Assembly: GCA_965206365.1 (NCBI GenBank) | Contig: CBDBJL010000016.1 | Span: forward strand, 1 to 64,000 | DNA from: CBDBJL01 sp965206365 | GTDB lineage: Bacteria > Pseudomonadota > Alphaproteobacteria > JABAAW01 > JAHZMA01 | Length of the DNA: 64,000 bases | Reading direction: 5' to 3' | Shown: one piece after another, positions 1 through 9,242 of the stretch | How positions within the stretch are numbered: the first letter of the stretch is position 1 | Layout of the letters: each line of letters begins with the position of its first letter | Made by a program: the position numbers and the translations under genes | Notes under the pieces: generated by a model | What the model saw: only the letters and a program-made list of their open reading frames with translations | Databases searched by the model: none | What the model was told of the DNA's origin: nothing

Positions 1-25
1 TTATTACGGAGCTTCAGTAATATTA

Positions 26-975
26 ATGTATTATGCCGCTGTTGATGTTGGAACCAATAATTGCCGATTGTTAATTGTAAAATCTCAAAACACTCCTCCC
101 TATTATACAATCATGGATTCTTTAGCGGATACAGTTTTGTTGGGCGAAGAATTATATGAAAGTGGCAAAATTGGCGATGCCGCAATGCAACGCGGTTTGA
201 CAATTTTAACAGCCTTTTCGGAAAAAATTCATGCATACCCTAATATCATTTATCGCGCTGTGGCCCAGAAGTTTTTCGCAAAGCCAAAAATGGTAAAAAA
301 TTTATTGACACCATTCGGAAAAAAACCGGACTTAATATTAAAATTATCTCTAGCCATGAAGAAGCGCGCTTATCTTCTATGAGTTGCTTGCCTATGGTGA
401 AACCGGAAAATCATTATTGCTTAATTTTTGAAATTGGTGGGGGGTCTACGCAATTAAGCTGGTTTAATTCCCAAACTGGAATTGAAAAATTAACCAATAT
501 CTCACTGCCAATCGGGGTATTAACCGCAATATCACGTTGGGGCAATGGTGCTATTAATGATTCTTTGCTGCAAGAGATCGTAAATTTTTGCCACCCTTAT
601 TTTGCAGAATTTAATCGAATGAATAATATTACAGAATTGATCGATGCTGGTAAAAATATTCAATTAATTTCTGCATCTGGAACTCCGACAACTTTGGCAT
701 GTTTGCACTTAAAGATGAATTATTATATTCGTAACCGTATTGATGGATGCCGTTTCCGAACTCAAGATATTATTGCCATTGCCGATAAAATCCGCAAACA
801 AGAATTAATAAAACGCAAACAACATCCGGTTATTGGTGAAACGCGTATGGATATGATTGCTGTTGGTGCTGCACTTACCATGAATATTTTGCAACAATGG
901 AATTTGCCAATTTTAGATGTTGCTGATCGTGGTCAACGTGAGGGTTTGCTTCGCGAAATGTTGGATGAAACATGA
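26..975 (+). pseudogene. Ppx/GppA-family exopolyphosphatase/pppGpp phosphatase, frameshifted
   Basis: Two overlapping frames together make one Ppx/GppA protein of the actin-like ATPase superfamily, which hydrolyses polyphosphate or pppGpp. The first frame has the N-terminal phosphate loop (AVDVGTNNCRLLI). The second has IISSHEEARL, FEIGGGSTQL and the C-terminal ADRGQREGLLREM signature. The frame changes after base 265: adding one A there turns the odd reading AVAQKFFAKP into AVATEVFRKAKNG, the normal family sequence, so a single-base deletion is seen. Repaired length is about 316 residues, typical of the short alphaproteobacterial form. The stop overlaps the rlmE start (ATGA), as in an operon. 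The frame upstream of base 26 is open to the window edge, so the true start could lie outside. Family assignment is sure; whether it is a real pseudogene or a read error is not. Confidence 0.85.
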
Positions 976-1725
976 TGGCCAAATTAATTTCTGGTATGGG
1001 TAAGAATGATCCCAAAGCTCAAAAAAAAACCGAAAAACCGAAAAAAAATCTAAGTTTAATCCAAAAAACAAGATCTCGTAGCGAAGCTGTGCGCGTACAG
1101 ACCGCGACAGGCCGGAAAGATATCCTCGACGCGCTGGCTGAATCGGCATCTTAATGATCCTTATGTTCAAGCAGCCCAACAGCAAGGTTGGAAATCACGT
1201 GCTGCTTTTAAGCTGTTAGAAATTAACGAACAGACCCATTTTCTAAAAAAATCTCTGCACATTATCGATTTAGGGTCCGCACCCGGGGGGTGGATGCAGG
1301 TTGCGCAGAAAATTTGTCCATCGAAAACTACAATTGTAGGGTGTGATTTACTCCCTATGGAAAATATTGCCGGAACGCATTTTGTTCAAGGTGATTTTAC
1401 CGATGCTACAATCCAAAAAACCATGATAGAAAAAGCCGGAGGGAAAATTGATCTCCTGCTTAGCGATATGTCACCCAATATGATCGGGCATAAACGCACC
1501 GATTATGAACGCATTAATTTTTTGGTGGAACTTTCCTTTCAATTTGCGCTTGCAAATTTATGTCATGGCGGACATTTTATCACCAAAACCCGACAAAGCG
1601 GTACCGAAGCCGAGCTTCTGAAAAAAATTAAAAATTATTTTACCAAAACCTATCATTTCAAACCCAAAGCGAGTCGTTTGGAAACCAGCGAAGTTTATTT
1701 AATTGCCAGCGGTTTTCAGAGGTAA
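972..1725 (+). pseudogene. rlmE: 23S rRNA 2'-O-ribose U2552 methyltransferase RlmE (FtsJ/RrmJ), frameshifted
   Basis: RlmE methylates U2552 of 23S rRNA in a late step of 50S assembly. The sequence shows the SAM motif IDLGSAPGGWMQVA and the K-D-K-E catalytic set: Lys in SRAAFKLLEI, Asp in LLSDMSPN, Lys in FITKTRQSG, Glu in LETSEVYLIASGF. Translation from the ATG at 972 stops early at about 1154. A shift of one base between about 1111 and 1124 joins it to SSTRWLNRHLNDPYVQAA and the rest of the gene. A basic lysine-rich N-terminal extension precedes the core, as in other alphaproteobacterial RlmE. It overlaps ppx by 4 bases, and its 3' end overlaps convergent mutY by 27 bases. The neighbouring ppx has the same kind of lesion. 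Confidence 0.85.
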
Positions 1726-2835
1726 ATCGATATTAGAATAAATCTTCTGCATTAGTTTGGGCAAAGGATGATGATCAATTTCGTGGTTTTGCGCCCAAAA
1801 ATAATTCTCAGCAATGCTCTGGTTCGCATTATCGGCAGAATTATATTCTGCCTCTACCAAAAAAACCGTTAAATGAATATGCGTAAAGATATGCTTTATC
1901 GGGCGATTCTTCAGAAAATTGATATTTTTCATTGGCAAGGCGGGTAAATATTTTACCATATTCTGCGTAATTGTGGTTTCAGCTAAAACCACATTTTTGG
2001 CATCTATATGATCTGGATTCGTAAATAAAACACCCAAAGGAAACCCAACCATACCCCCCAACAATCCCTTTTGTGCGCGACGTTCTAATAAGATCTCATG
2101 AGAATCATTGCGCATAATTAACGCAACACAATATTGGATTTTCGGAATTATTTTCGGTGGCATGATCGGTAAAGCCATAGCGATATCTTGCCCCTGGCAC
2201 GCAAACTGAATTGGGCATTCCTGACATTTAGGTTTTCGTGATGTGCAAATTAACGAGCCTAATTCCATCAAAGCCTGAATCATATCGCCATTTTGCGTTT
2301 TATCATAAGGGCTATCCCCCAGCTGCGGCATAAAAATAGCAAACCTGCGTGCATATTCTTGATCAGACAATAATGTCTCAATGCGCAAAAACCTTGCCGC
2401 AACCCGACGAATATTCCCATCAATTGCAACAACAGGTTGATTGAAGCCAACCGCAGCAATCGCAGCAGCCGTATAATCACCCACACCCTTTAGCGATTTT
2501 AACAGCTGGAGATCTTGCGGGATCTTGCCGGAAAATTCTAGCATAATACGCTGCGCGCTCTGATGTAAATTACGCGCCCTCGCATAATAACCCAAACCAC
2601 GCCACTGTAACAACAGCTCATCCAAAGTGGCATCTGCTAATGCCGGCAAATTAGGCCAACGCGCTATGAAACGCAAAAAATAATCATGCATTGTGGCAAC
2701 TCTTGTTTGTTGCAACATTATTTCAGATAGAAAAACATGGTAAAGATTAGGTGGAACCCCCAAAGGTGCTCGCCAAGGTGCATTTCGGCGAGAATGCGCA
2801 AACCAAGCTAATAATGCCGGAGCAATTTTTTGCAT
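1699..2835 (-). CDS. mutY: A/G-specific adenine DNA glycosylase MutY
   Basis: MutY removes adenine mispaired with 8-oxoguanine or guanine in base excision repair. The 378 residues show the helix-hairpin-helix LKGVGDYTAAAIAAVGF, the catalytic Asp in VVAIDGNIRRV, the Glu-containing EIMLQQTRV helix, and a [4Fe-4S] loop spaced C-x6-C-x2-C-x5-C (from ICTSRKPKC to FAC). The C-terminal third is a NUDIX-like MutT-type domain that reads 8-oxoG. It is divergent from dciA (29 bases between starts), an arrangement common in alphaproteobacteria. The 3' end overlaps rlmE. All key residues are present and the gene looks intact. Confidence 0.95.
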   Translation of the reverse strand: MQKIAPALLAWFAHSRRNAPWRAPLGVPPNLYHVFLSEIMLQQTRVATMHDYFLRFIARWPNLPALADATLDELLLQWRGLGYYARARNLHQSAQRIMLEFSGKIPQDLQLLKSLKGVGDYTAAAIAAVGFNQPVVAIDGNIRRVAARFLRIETLLSDQEYARRFAIFMPQLGDSPYDKTQNGDMIQALMELGSLICTSRKPKCQECPIQFACQGQDIAMALPIMPPKIIPKIQYCVALIMRNDSHEILLERRAQKGLLGGMVGFPLGVLFTNPDHIDAKNVVLAETTITQNMVKYLPALPMKNINFLKNRPIKHIFTHIHLTVFLVEAEYNSADNANQSIAENYFWAQNHEIDHHPLPKLMQKIYSNIDLPLKTAGN

Positions 2836-2864
2836 TCGTACAAACTCTCGATTATAATTACATT

Positions 2865-3332
2865 ATGTTAAAACATTTATCACTTCCCTTGCAATCTGTC
2901 GTTGGAAAATTAGGAGGCGACAAAAAAAACTCGTTGCTAACACTACATTGGGCAAAATTTATGGATAAAGCGCAAGCAGAAAATTCAACGATCGATAAAA
3001 TAACCTATGATAAAGCATCAACGAAGCGCGTTTTGACAATTTTGGCAACAGCATCTCATGCCACAGAATTAGAATATCAAGCCGATAAAATTAAAAACAG
3101 CATCAATGAATTTCTCGGTGAAAATTATATCTCAAAAATTCGTATTCGCCAAGGTTTGCACGAAAATACAAGCCCAAACTCTACCTTCAAACCGGTGAAA
3201 TTATTAGATTCATCACATGTAGAAACCACGAATAAAATCATTTTTCCCGATGATTTGCATCATGTTGAAATCAATGATCAGCTTCTGGCAAGTTTGAATC
3301 AGCTCGCAAAAAATTTAAATCAAAAAAACTAA
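2865..3332 (+). CDS. dciA: DciA/DUF721-family protein, probable replicative helicase loader or operator
   Basis: A 155-residue protein of the DUF721 family. Members (DciA) help load the DnaB helicase in bacteria that lack phage-derived DnaC/DnaI. The N-terminal half has the family pattern: a basic start (LKHLSLPLQSVVGKLGG), then LHWAKFM and RVLTILATASHATELEYQADKI, then the strand IRIRQG. I chose the ATG at 2865; the reading frame extends upstream to 2751, but that part overlaps mutY and is not family-like. The position divergent from mutY supports the assignment, since DUF721 genes often sit there in alphaproteobacteria. The C-terminal 50 residues are polar and probably disordered. Confidence 0.75.
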   Translation: MLKHLSLPLQSVVGKLGGDKKNSLLTLHWAKFMDKAQAENSTIDKITYDKASTKRVLTILATASHATELEYQADKIKNSINEFLGENYISKIRIRQGLHENTSPNSTFKPVKLLDSSHVETTNKIIFPDDLHHVEINDQLLASLNQLAKNLNQKN

Positions 3333-3425
3333 GAGACTTATCCATCTAACTTGACAAAAATATAAAAGGTCGCAGTATCTTGCTACTAACGACCCCATCA
3401 TTTCCATGCTTATATATCTGCTACG

Positions 3426-3451
3426 ATAAGACAGAATAATAAGACAGAATA
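3426..3451. repeat. 13-bp tandem duplication
   Basis: Two perfect adjacent copies of ATAAGACAGAATA in the AT-rich spacer between dciA and the transposase remnant. Similar short tandem duplications recur in other intergenic spacers of this window. Confidence 0.8.
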
Positions 3452-3540
3452 AAGAGATATGGGAATGCGGTTTTTGACACATTTTTTCATATGAAACTTA
3501 ACAAAGATTCCTTTATATTCTATAGTTTAACCATAATTAC

Positions 3541-3860
3541 TTGTTAAGTTATGGGTTATATTATGAAAAAACATGTAAAATATTGAGTCTTTTTAGTTTG
3601 ATGGAATTATATCCAACAAAGAAAAATGCCATAGAATATTTTGAAAAAATCAGATGGGGTAATAAACCAACTTGTGGTAAGTGTTTCGGTCATTCAAAAA
3701 TCACTGACAGAAAAAGAAGGGTGATTATTGGTGTGGTTCATGCAGGGCATATTTTACAGTGTTCACCAATGAAAATAATTCACCCATAATTTATATTTGC
3801 GAGAAACTAAGTTTCATTTGCGTATATTTTCGATGCACCTATTCCATGAATCTATCTGCA
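3541..3860 (+). pseudogene. IS1595-type transposase N-terminal remnant (zinc ribbon)
   Basis: The reading frame from 3541 contains MELYPTKKNAIEYFEKIRWG followed by NKPTCGKC, the typical start of IS1595-family transposases with a CxxC zinc ribbon. After an A-rich stretch at about 3710-3722 the protein continues in another frame as DYWCGSCRAYFTVFTNEN, the second CxxC half of the ribbon. So the ribbon is interrupted by a frameshift. I see no DDE catalytic core downstream and no clear terminal inverted repeats. The stretch up to rne (about 3860-4057) is probably decayed sequence without a convincing gene. Best read as a dead insertion-sequence fragment. Confidence 0.6.
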
Positions 3861-4057
3861 TATAATCTTATTTTTGCAGTGATTGCATAACCACGACCGG
3901 CAATGGTACCCATAGATGATATCCATGCAAGAAACCAGGTCTGTTTCTTCATAGCTATTATTACTCGTAATTTTATCACCCGTTGCTCGGGAATTTCCAC
4001 TGAAAACTCCCAAAGCTTATGCAAGTTTTTACGATTATCCAGCCAGCAATCTCGTAA

Positions 4058-6070
4058 TTACCCAATAATACGCCACAACAATCCTTTTTTCTTTGACGAT
4101 GTCGATGAATGATACGATGATTGACGTTGAGAGTATTTGTTGCGCGCCCTGCCACGAGACCCCCGCGATGCAGAACGGCGCGATGAATCTCGATCTTCGC
4201 GATTATTTCGATAAGATTTGCGCTGAGATTTGTCTTGATCATTATCATTCGCATTATAAGAATCGTCTTGACCCTCCGGATGATCTCGCTCAGCCTCATC
4301 GCGATCATGATTACGCCCACCACGATTACGCCCACCACGATTACGCCCACGCCCACGCCGTGAATAATGATTTATAGATTGTTCATAATTATTAAATAAT
4401 TCTTCATATTTATCGACAGTTAGCTCAACAACTTCACCCTCATCATCAATAATACTCGTCGCATAAAGCTTAATCGCTGCCATCGGTAAGGCCATTTCTG
4501 GTTCAATCGCAATGGTAAGGTTATTCGCAATTTCAATTTCATGTATTTTTTTTCTTTTACTATTAAAAATGTAAATTGCAACATCTAATGAAATTTGTAC
4601 GCTCATCGATGCAACTCTTCCCTTACCACGAATCGCTTCTTCTTCTAAAGAACGAATCATCATCAATGCCGTTGCATTAATATTAAGAACTTTCCCCGTA
4701 CCATAGCAATGCGGGCATTGGCTACTTGTGATTTCGGATAAAGATGGGTTTAAACGCTGACGTGTCATTTCTAAAAGCCCTAACGAGCTAATACGGTTAA
4801 TTTGCATTCGAGCCCGATCCTTACTCACAGCATCCTTGAAATATCGTTCAAGCGCATTATTATTACGGCGATCCTCCATATCAATAAAATCAATAATCAC
4901 CAAACCCGATAAATCACGCAATCGCATTTGTAGGGCGATCATTTCTGCAGCTTCAACATTTGTATTATAAGCCGTTTCCTCAATATGGCGTTCTTGTGTA
5001 GCCTTTCCTGAATTGACATCAATAGATACCATCGCCTCAGTTTGCTCAATCACAATATAGCCCCCTGAGGGTAAAAACACATTCGGTTGATACATGCTTG
5101 CCAAAAGAGTTTCTACATTATGTTCTTGAAACATCGGTAACCGAGAATCTTCTTTATGCTGAATCACGTTCTTAACATGGGTAGGTATCAACATTTTCAT
5201 ATATTCACATGCTTTTTGATAGGCATCATCCCCGCTAATAATTACTTTTTCAGTATCTTTATCGTAAACATCACGAATAGAACGCCATAAAATATTAACA
5301 TCTTCATGTACTAAAGTGGGGGCCTGAGAATCAATGGTAATTTTCCGAATATCTGCCCATAGATTATCTAAATATTCATAATCACGTTTAATCTCACTTT
5401 TGGTGCGACCAGCACCGGCTGTACGTAAAATTAATGCCATAGAATCCGGAACATCAAGTGATGCAACAATATCTTTCAACCGTTTACGATCTTCCTCATC
5501 ATTAATGCGCCGCGATATCCCTCCACCCTTACCACTATTGGGCATCAGCACACAATAACGCCCGGCAAGCGAAATAAAGGTTGTCATGGCCGCACCCTTA
5601 TTACCACGTTCTTCTTTTACAGCCTGCACAAGCATAACTTGCCCGCGTTTAATCACCTCTTGAATTTTATATTTATGTTTCAGGCGAAAACGTTTTACGC
5701 CCATTGCCGCGGCAAGGTCAAAATCATCACCACCATGATCTGTCCCTTCAGCGTCATCATTTAAGCTCCCATTATTCTCATCGTAATTGTCACAACTCGC
5801 TAAAATTGCCTGCCGATCTGCAATCGGGATTTTATAATAATCGGGATGGATTTCGTTAAAACCCAAAAAACCATGGCGGTTACCACCATAATCTAGAAAA
5901 GCAGCTTGCAAAGAAGGCTCTACACGAATAACCTTTGCAAGAAAAATATTTCCTTTAAGCGGAACTTTGCCAGTAATTTCGTGTTGAAATTCTACCAGCT
6001 CTCCATCTTCCAAAACCACAACCCGGGTTTCTTCTTGATGGCTGGCATCGATAAGCATTTTTTTTGACAT
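4058..6070 (-). CDS. rne: Ribonuclease E/G family endoribonuclease
   Basis: Endonuclease of mRNA decay and rRNA/tRNA processing. From the N-terminus: MLIDASHQEETRVVVL, an S1 RNA-binding domain (GNIFLAKVIRVEPSLQAAF) with an acidic insert, the 5' sensor region, the catalytic DNase I-like domain with Asp in VSIDVNSGK and in IIDFIDMEDRRN, and the zinc-link CPHCYGTG that makes tetramers. At 670 residues it is short for RNase E: the tail after the small domain is about 100 residues, rich in Arg, Gly and Asp, and ends in KKKGLLWRIIG. A 15-bp DNA repeat (about 4309-4350) encodes RGGRN units in the tail. The start is an ATG with a long leader upstream. Confidence 0.95.
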   Translation of the reverse strand: MSKKMLIDASHQEETRVVVLEDGELVEFQHEITGKVPLKGNIFLAKVIRVEPSLQAAFLDYGGNRHGFLGFNEIHPDYYKIPIADRQAILASCDNYDENNGSLNDDAEGTDHGGDDFDLAAAMGVKRFRLKHKYKIQEVIKRGQVMLVQAVKEERGNKGAAMTTFISLAGRYCVLMPNSGKGGGISRRINDEEDRKRLKDIVASLDVPDSMALILRTAGAGRTKSEIKRDYEYLDNLWADIRKITIDSQAPTLVHEDVNILWRSIRDVYDKDTEKVIISGDDAYQKACEYMKMLIPTHVKNVIQHKEDSRLPMFQEHNVETLLASMYQPNVFLPSGGYIVIEQTEAMVSIDVNSGKATQERHIEETAYNTNVEAAEMIALQMRLRDLSGLVIIDFIDMEDRRNNNALERYFKDAVSKDRARMQINRISSLGLLEMTRQRLNPSLSEITSSQCPHCYGTGKVLNINATALMMIRSLEEEAIRGKGRVASMSVQISLDVAIYIFNSKRKKIHEIEIANNLTIAIEPEMALPMAAIKLYATSIIDDEGEVVELTVDKYEELFNNYEQSINHYSRRGRGRNRGGRNRGGRNHDRDEAERDHPEGQDDSYNANDNDQDKSQRKSYRNNREDRDSSRRSASRGSRGRARNKYSQRQSSYHSSTSSKKKGLLWRIIG
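4309..4350. repeat. 15-bp tandem repeat inside the rne tail
   Basis: Nearly three copies of a 15-bp unit, GATTACGCCCACCAC on the plus strand. They encode repeated Arg-Gly-Gly-Arg-Asn units in the RNase E C-terminal tail. Being a multiple of three, copy-number change would keep the frame. Confidence 0.8.
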
Positions 6071-6641
6071 TCATAAAACTCCAATAATATCTAAGTACCC
6101 GAAAAATTTTGAGGTTACCTGATATATAATCGTTAATTCTGATAAAAAAACAGGATCTATTCAAAGCATAAAAGCTAAAAAAACTAGCAATATTCAACAT
6201 ATACAGATTCGGTATCACTCTTGCGCGTCCCATTCTTGACAAAACATACGCACCCCTCATCATTTTATGAAAGAAAGCTCCTATTTGTAGCCATAAAACA
6301 GCATCAAAACTGCAAGCTACTCTGACGAATCCTCGTATTCATATTCATTCTTTATAGAGCTTCCGTGATATTAATCAAAAATTCCACGATCACTTCCAGC
6401 AAGCATTTAAGATGGGATGCAAACTTTACAGAATAAAACTGAGATATTTATATTATTTCTCTAAGATTATTTTTCTAAGAAAAACCTCAGCAAATCCCTA
6501 CTCTCCAAGGTATACTGAAAATCACCTTAAATTGCAAGCAACAAAAATTTAAAAATATTGCAAATAATAGTAAAAGTTGCTTGCAACATTATCAAAATTA
6601 AATTAAATGATAATCACAGTATTTTGCAAAGGATAAGTGCT
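6071..6641. other. Intergenic region between divergent rne and dksA
   Basis: About 570 bases, AT-rich, with no convincing gene; the reading frame at 5955-6263 on the minus strand mostly overlaps rne and is not protein-like. It must hold the promoters of both genes and probably a long rne leader, since RNase E commonly autoregulates through its 5' UTR (family knowledge, not seen here). A TATACT at 6511-6516 could be a -10 box for dksA, but I found no good -35. The clear element is the inverted repeat listed separately. Confidence 0.5.
6532..6586 (+). promoter_or_regulatory. 11-bp inverted repeat upstream of dksA
   Basis: TTGCAAGCAAC (6532-6542) and its exact reverse complement GTTGCTTGCAA (6576-6586), separated by 33 AT-rich bases and lying 55 bases before the dksA start. 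It could be a leader hairpin or a two-site operator. The right arm itself contains a smaller palindrome (GTTGC-TT-GCAAC). The match is perfect; the function is inferred. Confidence 0.5.
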
Positions 6642-7112
6642 ATGTCGAAGATGCTAGATTCAGTGGATTCTGCCACACCCTTGTTGCCACCCGATTATGT
6701 ACCGAGTGAAACAGAAGAATTTATGAACCCAATTATGCGTGAGTATTTTCGAAAAAAATTAAATGATTGGCGCAAGGAATTGCTTTCACAATCGGATGAA
6801 ACTTTGCAAAATTTGCAAAAAAACAACCAACCCGAGGCTGATGTTAGTGATCGTGCTTCTACGGAAAGTCAACGGGCTTTTGAATTACGCACTCGTGAGC
6901 GGGCTTTTAAGCTCATTTCAAAAATTGACCAAGCCCTAGAACGTATTGAAAATAACAAATATGGCTATTGCGAAGTAACAGGTGATGCAATTTCAATACA
7001 AAGATTAGAGGTGCGACCGATTGCAACCATGACGATAGCTGCCCAAGAAACTCACGAACAGTTAGAAAAAATTGCAAAAAAGGCAAATCCGGTTAAAGAT
7101 CGACCTATTTAA
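6642..7112 (+). CDS. dksA: DksA-family RNA polymerase-binding transcription factor
   Basis: DksA enters the RNA polymerase secondary channel and works with ppGpp in the stringent response. The 156 residues show the coiled coil (MREYFRKKLNDWRKELL to ERAFKLISKIDQALERI) with the Asp-x-x-Asp/Ala tip region DVSDRAS, and the C-terminal finger NKYGYCEVTGDAISIQRLEV. Only one of the four zinc cysteines remains (C in YGYCEVTG), the usual pattern of alphaproteobacterial DksA. I chose the ATG at 6642, preceded by AAGGATAAG; the frame runs upstream to 6558 but that stretch is not DksA-like and contains the inverted repeat. It is a single gene between spacers. Confidence 0.92.
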   Translation: MSKMLDSVDSATPLLPPDYVPSETEEFMNPIMREYFRKKLNDWRKELLSQSDETLQNLQKNNQPEADVSDRASTESQRAFELRTRERAFKLISKIDQALERIENNKYGYCEVTGDAISIQRLEVRPIATMTIAAQETHEQLEKIAKKANPVKDRPI

Positions 7113-7127
7113 ATCTCGTGTGAGACC

Positions 7128-7166
7128 AAAAAATAATCGCAAAAAAATAATCGCAAAAAAATAATC
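7128..7166. repeat. 13-14-bp tandem repeat downstream of dksA
   Basis: Almost three copies of an A-rich unit (AAAAAATAATCGC, one copy with an extra A) just after the dksA stop. No U-rich hairpin terminator is evident here. Confidence 0.75.
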
Positions 7167-7205
7167 AAAGAGCTTAACATGAAAACCTAGCGATTTGATT
7201 CTATT

Positions 7206-7784
7206 TTATTGTAACGGAACCGTAGAATTAATCCCAGATCCAATATTGCTAGAATCCGTAGGTGCGGCATTAAACGTTCCTGCTGAAGGTACTTCCACTG
7301 GCTTTAATGATGTAACCATCGTAATACGTGCCCCTCTAAGGCCCAATGGTTTAATAAAAAGACTAGCAATCCGATCTCCGCGAACAAAAACAATATTACT
7401 AGAACGATCTTGTACTGATAAGATCACTTGCCAACCATAACTAGGCATTTGCGATTGATAAAGCGCGAACATCTGTGCTGGTTCACTCGCAACATTAATA
7501 ACCATACGCCCAGTCCACCGATCGCCTCGTCCTAAAATAAGCGATGCAGCCGTATCTAAACGAGCACCATCAGGAATGGGAATGTCATTGATTAAATCAA
7601 TGGAAACTTTTTGCTGTTCAAAATCATCATCCTGTTTTGTATTCTCACGATCATTATTTACCGCACAGGCAGCAAGCCCAAATAACGCGACCCAAAAAAA
7701 TAATTTTAATTTCGATAAAATCAATTGATTACGACGCAAGATACTTTCAAAGAAAAGTAGCATAAAAACCCAGTCTTTCAGCAC
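7206..7784 (-). CDS. Predicted lipoprotein, function unknown
   Basis: A secretory lipoprotein: a hydrophobic segment KLKLFFWVALFGLAAC ends in a lipobox Cys, followed by a polar linker (AVNNDRENTKQDDDFEQQ) and one soluble domain of about 140 residues. The soluble part contains IPIPDGARLDTAASLILGRG, then a YQSQMPSYGWQV segment, resembling small periplasmic domains that follow a 'pdGa...' strand pattern. I cannot name the family. The long N-terminus before the hydrophobic stretch suggests the real start is internal, for example near LILSKLKL. It lies downstream of icd on the same strand with a 144-base gap containing another tandem repeat. Confidence 0.7.
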   Translation of the reverse strand: MLKDWVFMLLFFESILRRNQLILSKLKLFFWVALFGLAACAVNNDRENTKQDDDFEQQKVSIDLINDIPIPDGARLDTAASLILGRGDRWTGRMVINVASEPAQMFALYQSQMPSYGWQVILSVQDRSSNIVFVRGDRIASLFIKPLGLRGARITMVTSLKPVEVPSAGTFNAAPTDSSNIGSGINSTVPLQ

Positions 7785-7814
7785 AAAAAATTATGCACAA
7801 AAAATTATGCACAA
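7781..7814. repeat. 14-bp tandem repeat upstream of the lipoprotein gene
   Basis: Two perfect copies of GCACAAAAAATTAT plus the start of a third, in the short spacer between icd and the lipoprotein gene. Confidence 0.75.
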
Positions 7815-7928
7815 AATACTATTAAACTATTTGTATAACCAATTTTTTCACCCACAAGCAAGCAAAAAAAACTATCACCCCAATAATCACCTAAAATCAA
7901 GCTTAGAATATTAAAAATCATCTAAAAT

Positions 7929-9137
7929 TTAAAGATCAGCTTCTAAAGTTTCACGCAGTTTGACCAGAAACTCACCTGTAGTTAAAAAACTTTGTTGCTT
8001 ACCAATCAATAAAGCAAGATCTTTTGTCATAAAACCCGACTCTACAATTTTGATGCAGCTTGCTTCCAACTGATCAGCAAATTGAGTAACTTTCGCAGTT
8101 CCGTCAAAATTACCCCGTGCCCGCAATGCCTGGCTCCAAGCAAATAACGAAGCAATCGGATTGGTAGAAGTTGCCTCACCTGCCTGGTATTTCCGAAAAT
8201 GACGTGTGACTGTACCATGGGCAGCCTCACTACAAACTATTTTACCGTCTGGAGTTAACAACACTGAACTCATCATTCCCAACGAACCATAACCCTGCGC
8301 CACAGAATCCGATTGCACATCGCCATCATAATTTTTACATGCCCATAAATAGCCACCTTCACTTTTCAAGGCATAAGCGACCATATCATCAATCAATCTA
8401 TGCTCGTAGAAAAGATTAGATTTTTCAAATAAATCCTTGAATTCATTTTCATAAATAGTTTCAAATATATTTTTAAACCGACTATCATATTTACGTAAAA
8501 TTGTATTTTTCGTAGAAAGGTAAACTGGATACGAATGTTCAAGCCCATAGGTAAAACAAGCCCGCGCAAACCCCATAATAGATGCATCTAAATTATACAT
8601 TGCCATCGCAACACCGGCATCAGTATATTCAAAAATTTCCTTTTCGATAATATCACCGCCATCATCGGGCGTAAAAACCATTTTTAATTTTCCCGGCGAC
8701 CGAATCTGCATCTCAGTAGCTTTATACTGATCCCCAAAAGCATGACGCGCAACAATGATTGGTTTTTTCCAACTTGTCACCAATCTTGGTACGTTAGCAC
8801 ACACAATCGGGCGCCGAAACACGGTTCCATTTAAAAAATTTCTAATGCTGCCATTGGGGGATGCCCACATCGCCTTCAGCGAAAACTCTTTCATACGCGC
8901 AACATTTGCAGTGATCGTAGCACATTTAACCCCAACCCCATATTTTTTGATCGCCATTGCCGCATCTAAAGTAACCTGATCTTGAGTTGCGTCACGCTCG
9001 GTAATACGTAAATCAAAATATTTTAGATCAATATCCAAAAAAGGATAAATTACTTGCTCTTTAATATCCTGCCAGATAATTCTGGTCATCTCATCGCCAT
9101 CAATTTCAACAATGGGATTTGTGACTTTAATTTTCAT
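7929..9137 (-). CDS. icd: NADP-dependent isocitrate dehydrogenase
   Basis: Oxidative decarboxylation of isocitrate to 2-oxoglutarate in the TCA cycle. The sequence is the dimeric type (about 400 residues) found in alphaproteobacteria and eukaryotes: NPIVEIDGDEMTRIIW at the N-terminus, the substrate loop SPNGSIRNFLNGTVFR, Lys/Asp residues in KNYDGDVQSD, and the cofactor segment EAAHGTVTRHFRKY. The frame can be read from a TTG nine bases earlier, but the ATG at 9137 with AGAAGG upstream is the likelier start. gltA at 60.1 kb is the only other TCA gene in the window. Confidence 0.95.
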   Translation of the reverse strand: MKIKVTNPIVEIDGDEMTRIIWQDIKEQVIYPFLDIDLKYFDLRITERDATQDQVTLDAAMAIKKYGVGVKCATITANVARMKEFSLKAMWASPNGSIRNFLNGTVFRRPIVCANVPRLVTSWKKPIIVARHAFGDQYKATEMQIRSPGKLKMVFTPDDGGDIIEKEIFEYTDAGVAMAMYNLDASIMGFARACFTYGLEHSYPVYLSTKNTILRKYDSRFKNIFETIYENEFKDLFEKSNLFYEHRLIDDMVAYALKSEGGYLWACKNYDGDVQSDSVAQGYGSLGMMSSVLLTPDGKIVCSEAAHGTVTRHFRKYQAGEATSTNPIASLFAWSQALRARGNFDGTAKVTQFADQLEASCIKIVESGFMTKDLALLIGKQQSFLTTGEFLVKLRETLEADL

Positions 9138-9242
9138 CCAATACAACCTTCTGTAATTTACATATTTTTAAATTAATCATTACTTCCCTACCGCTACCCT
9201 AACATAGGGCCAAAATTGATAAAGGTCAACCAAAAACCTTTA

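Noticed and set aside
8..27. Similarity of bases 8-27 to 6356-6376
   Set aside because: About 18 of 20 bases match, which is within chance for a 64-kb AT-rich window.
3370..3396. Hairpin GGTCG...CGACC after dciA
   Set aside because: The stem is short with a mismatch, and the T-run lies only on the minus-strand side, where no gene ends.
3903..4377. Plus-strand frames opposite the rne tail
   Set aside because: They are shadows of the repetitive RG-rich rne tail.
5955..6263. Minus-strand frame of 102 residues before rne
   Set aside because: It overlaps the rne start in another frame, and its text is not protein-like.
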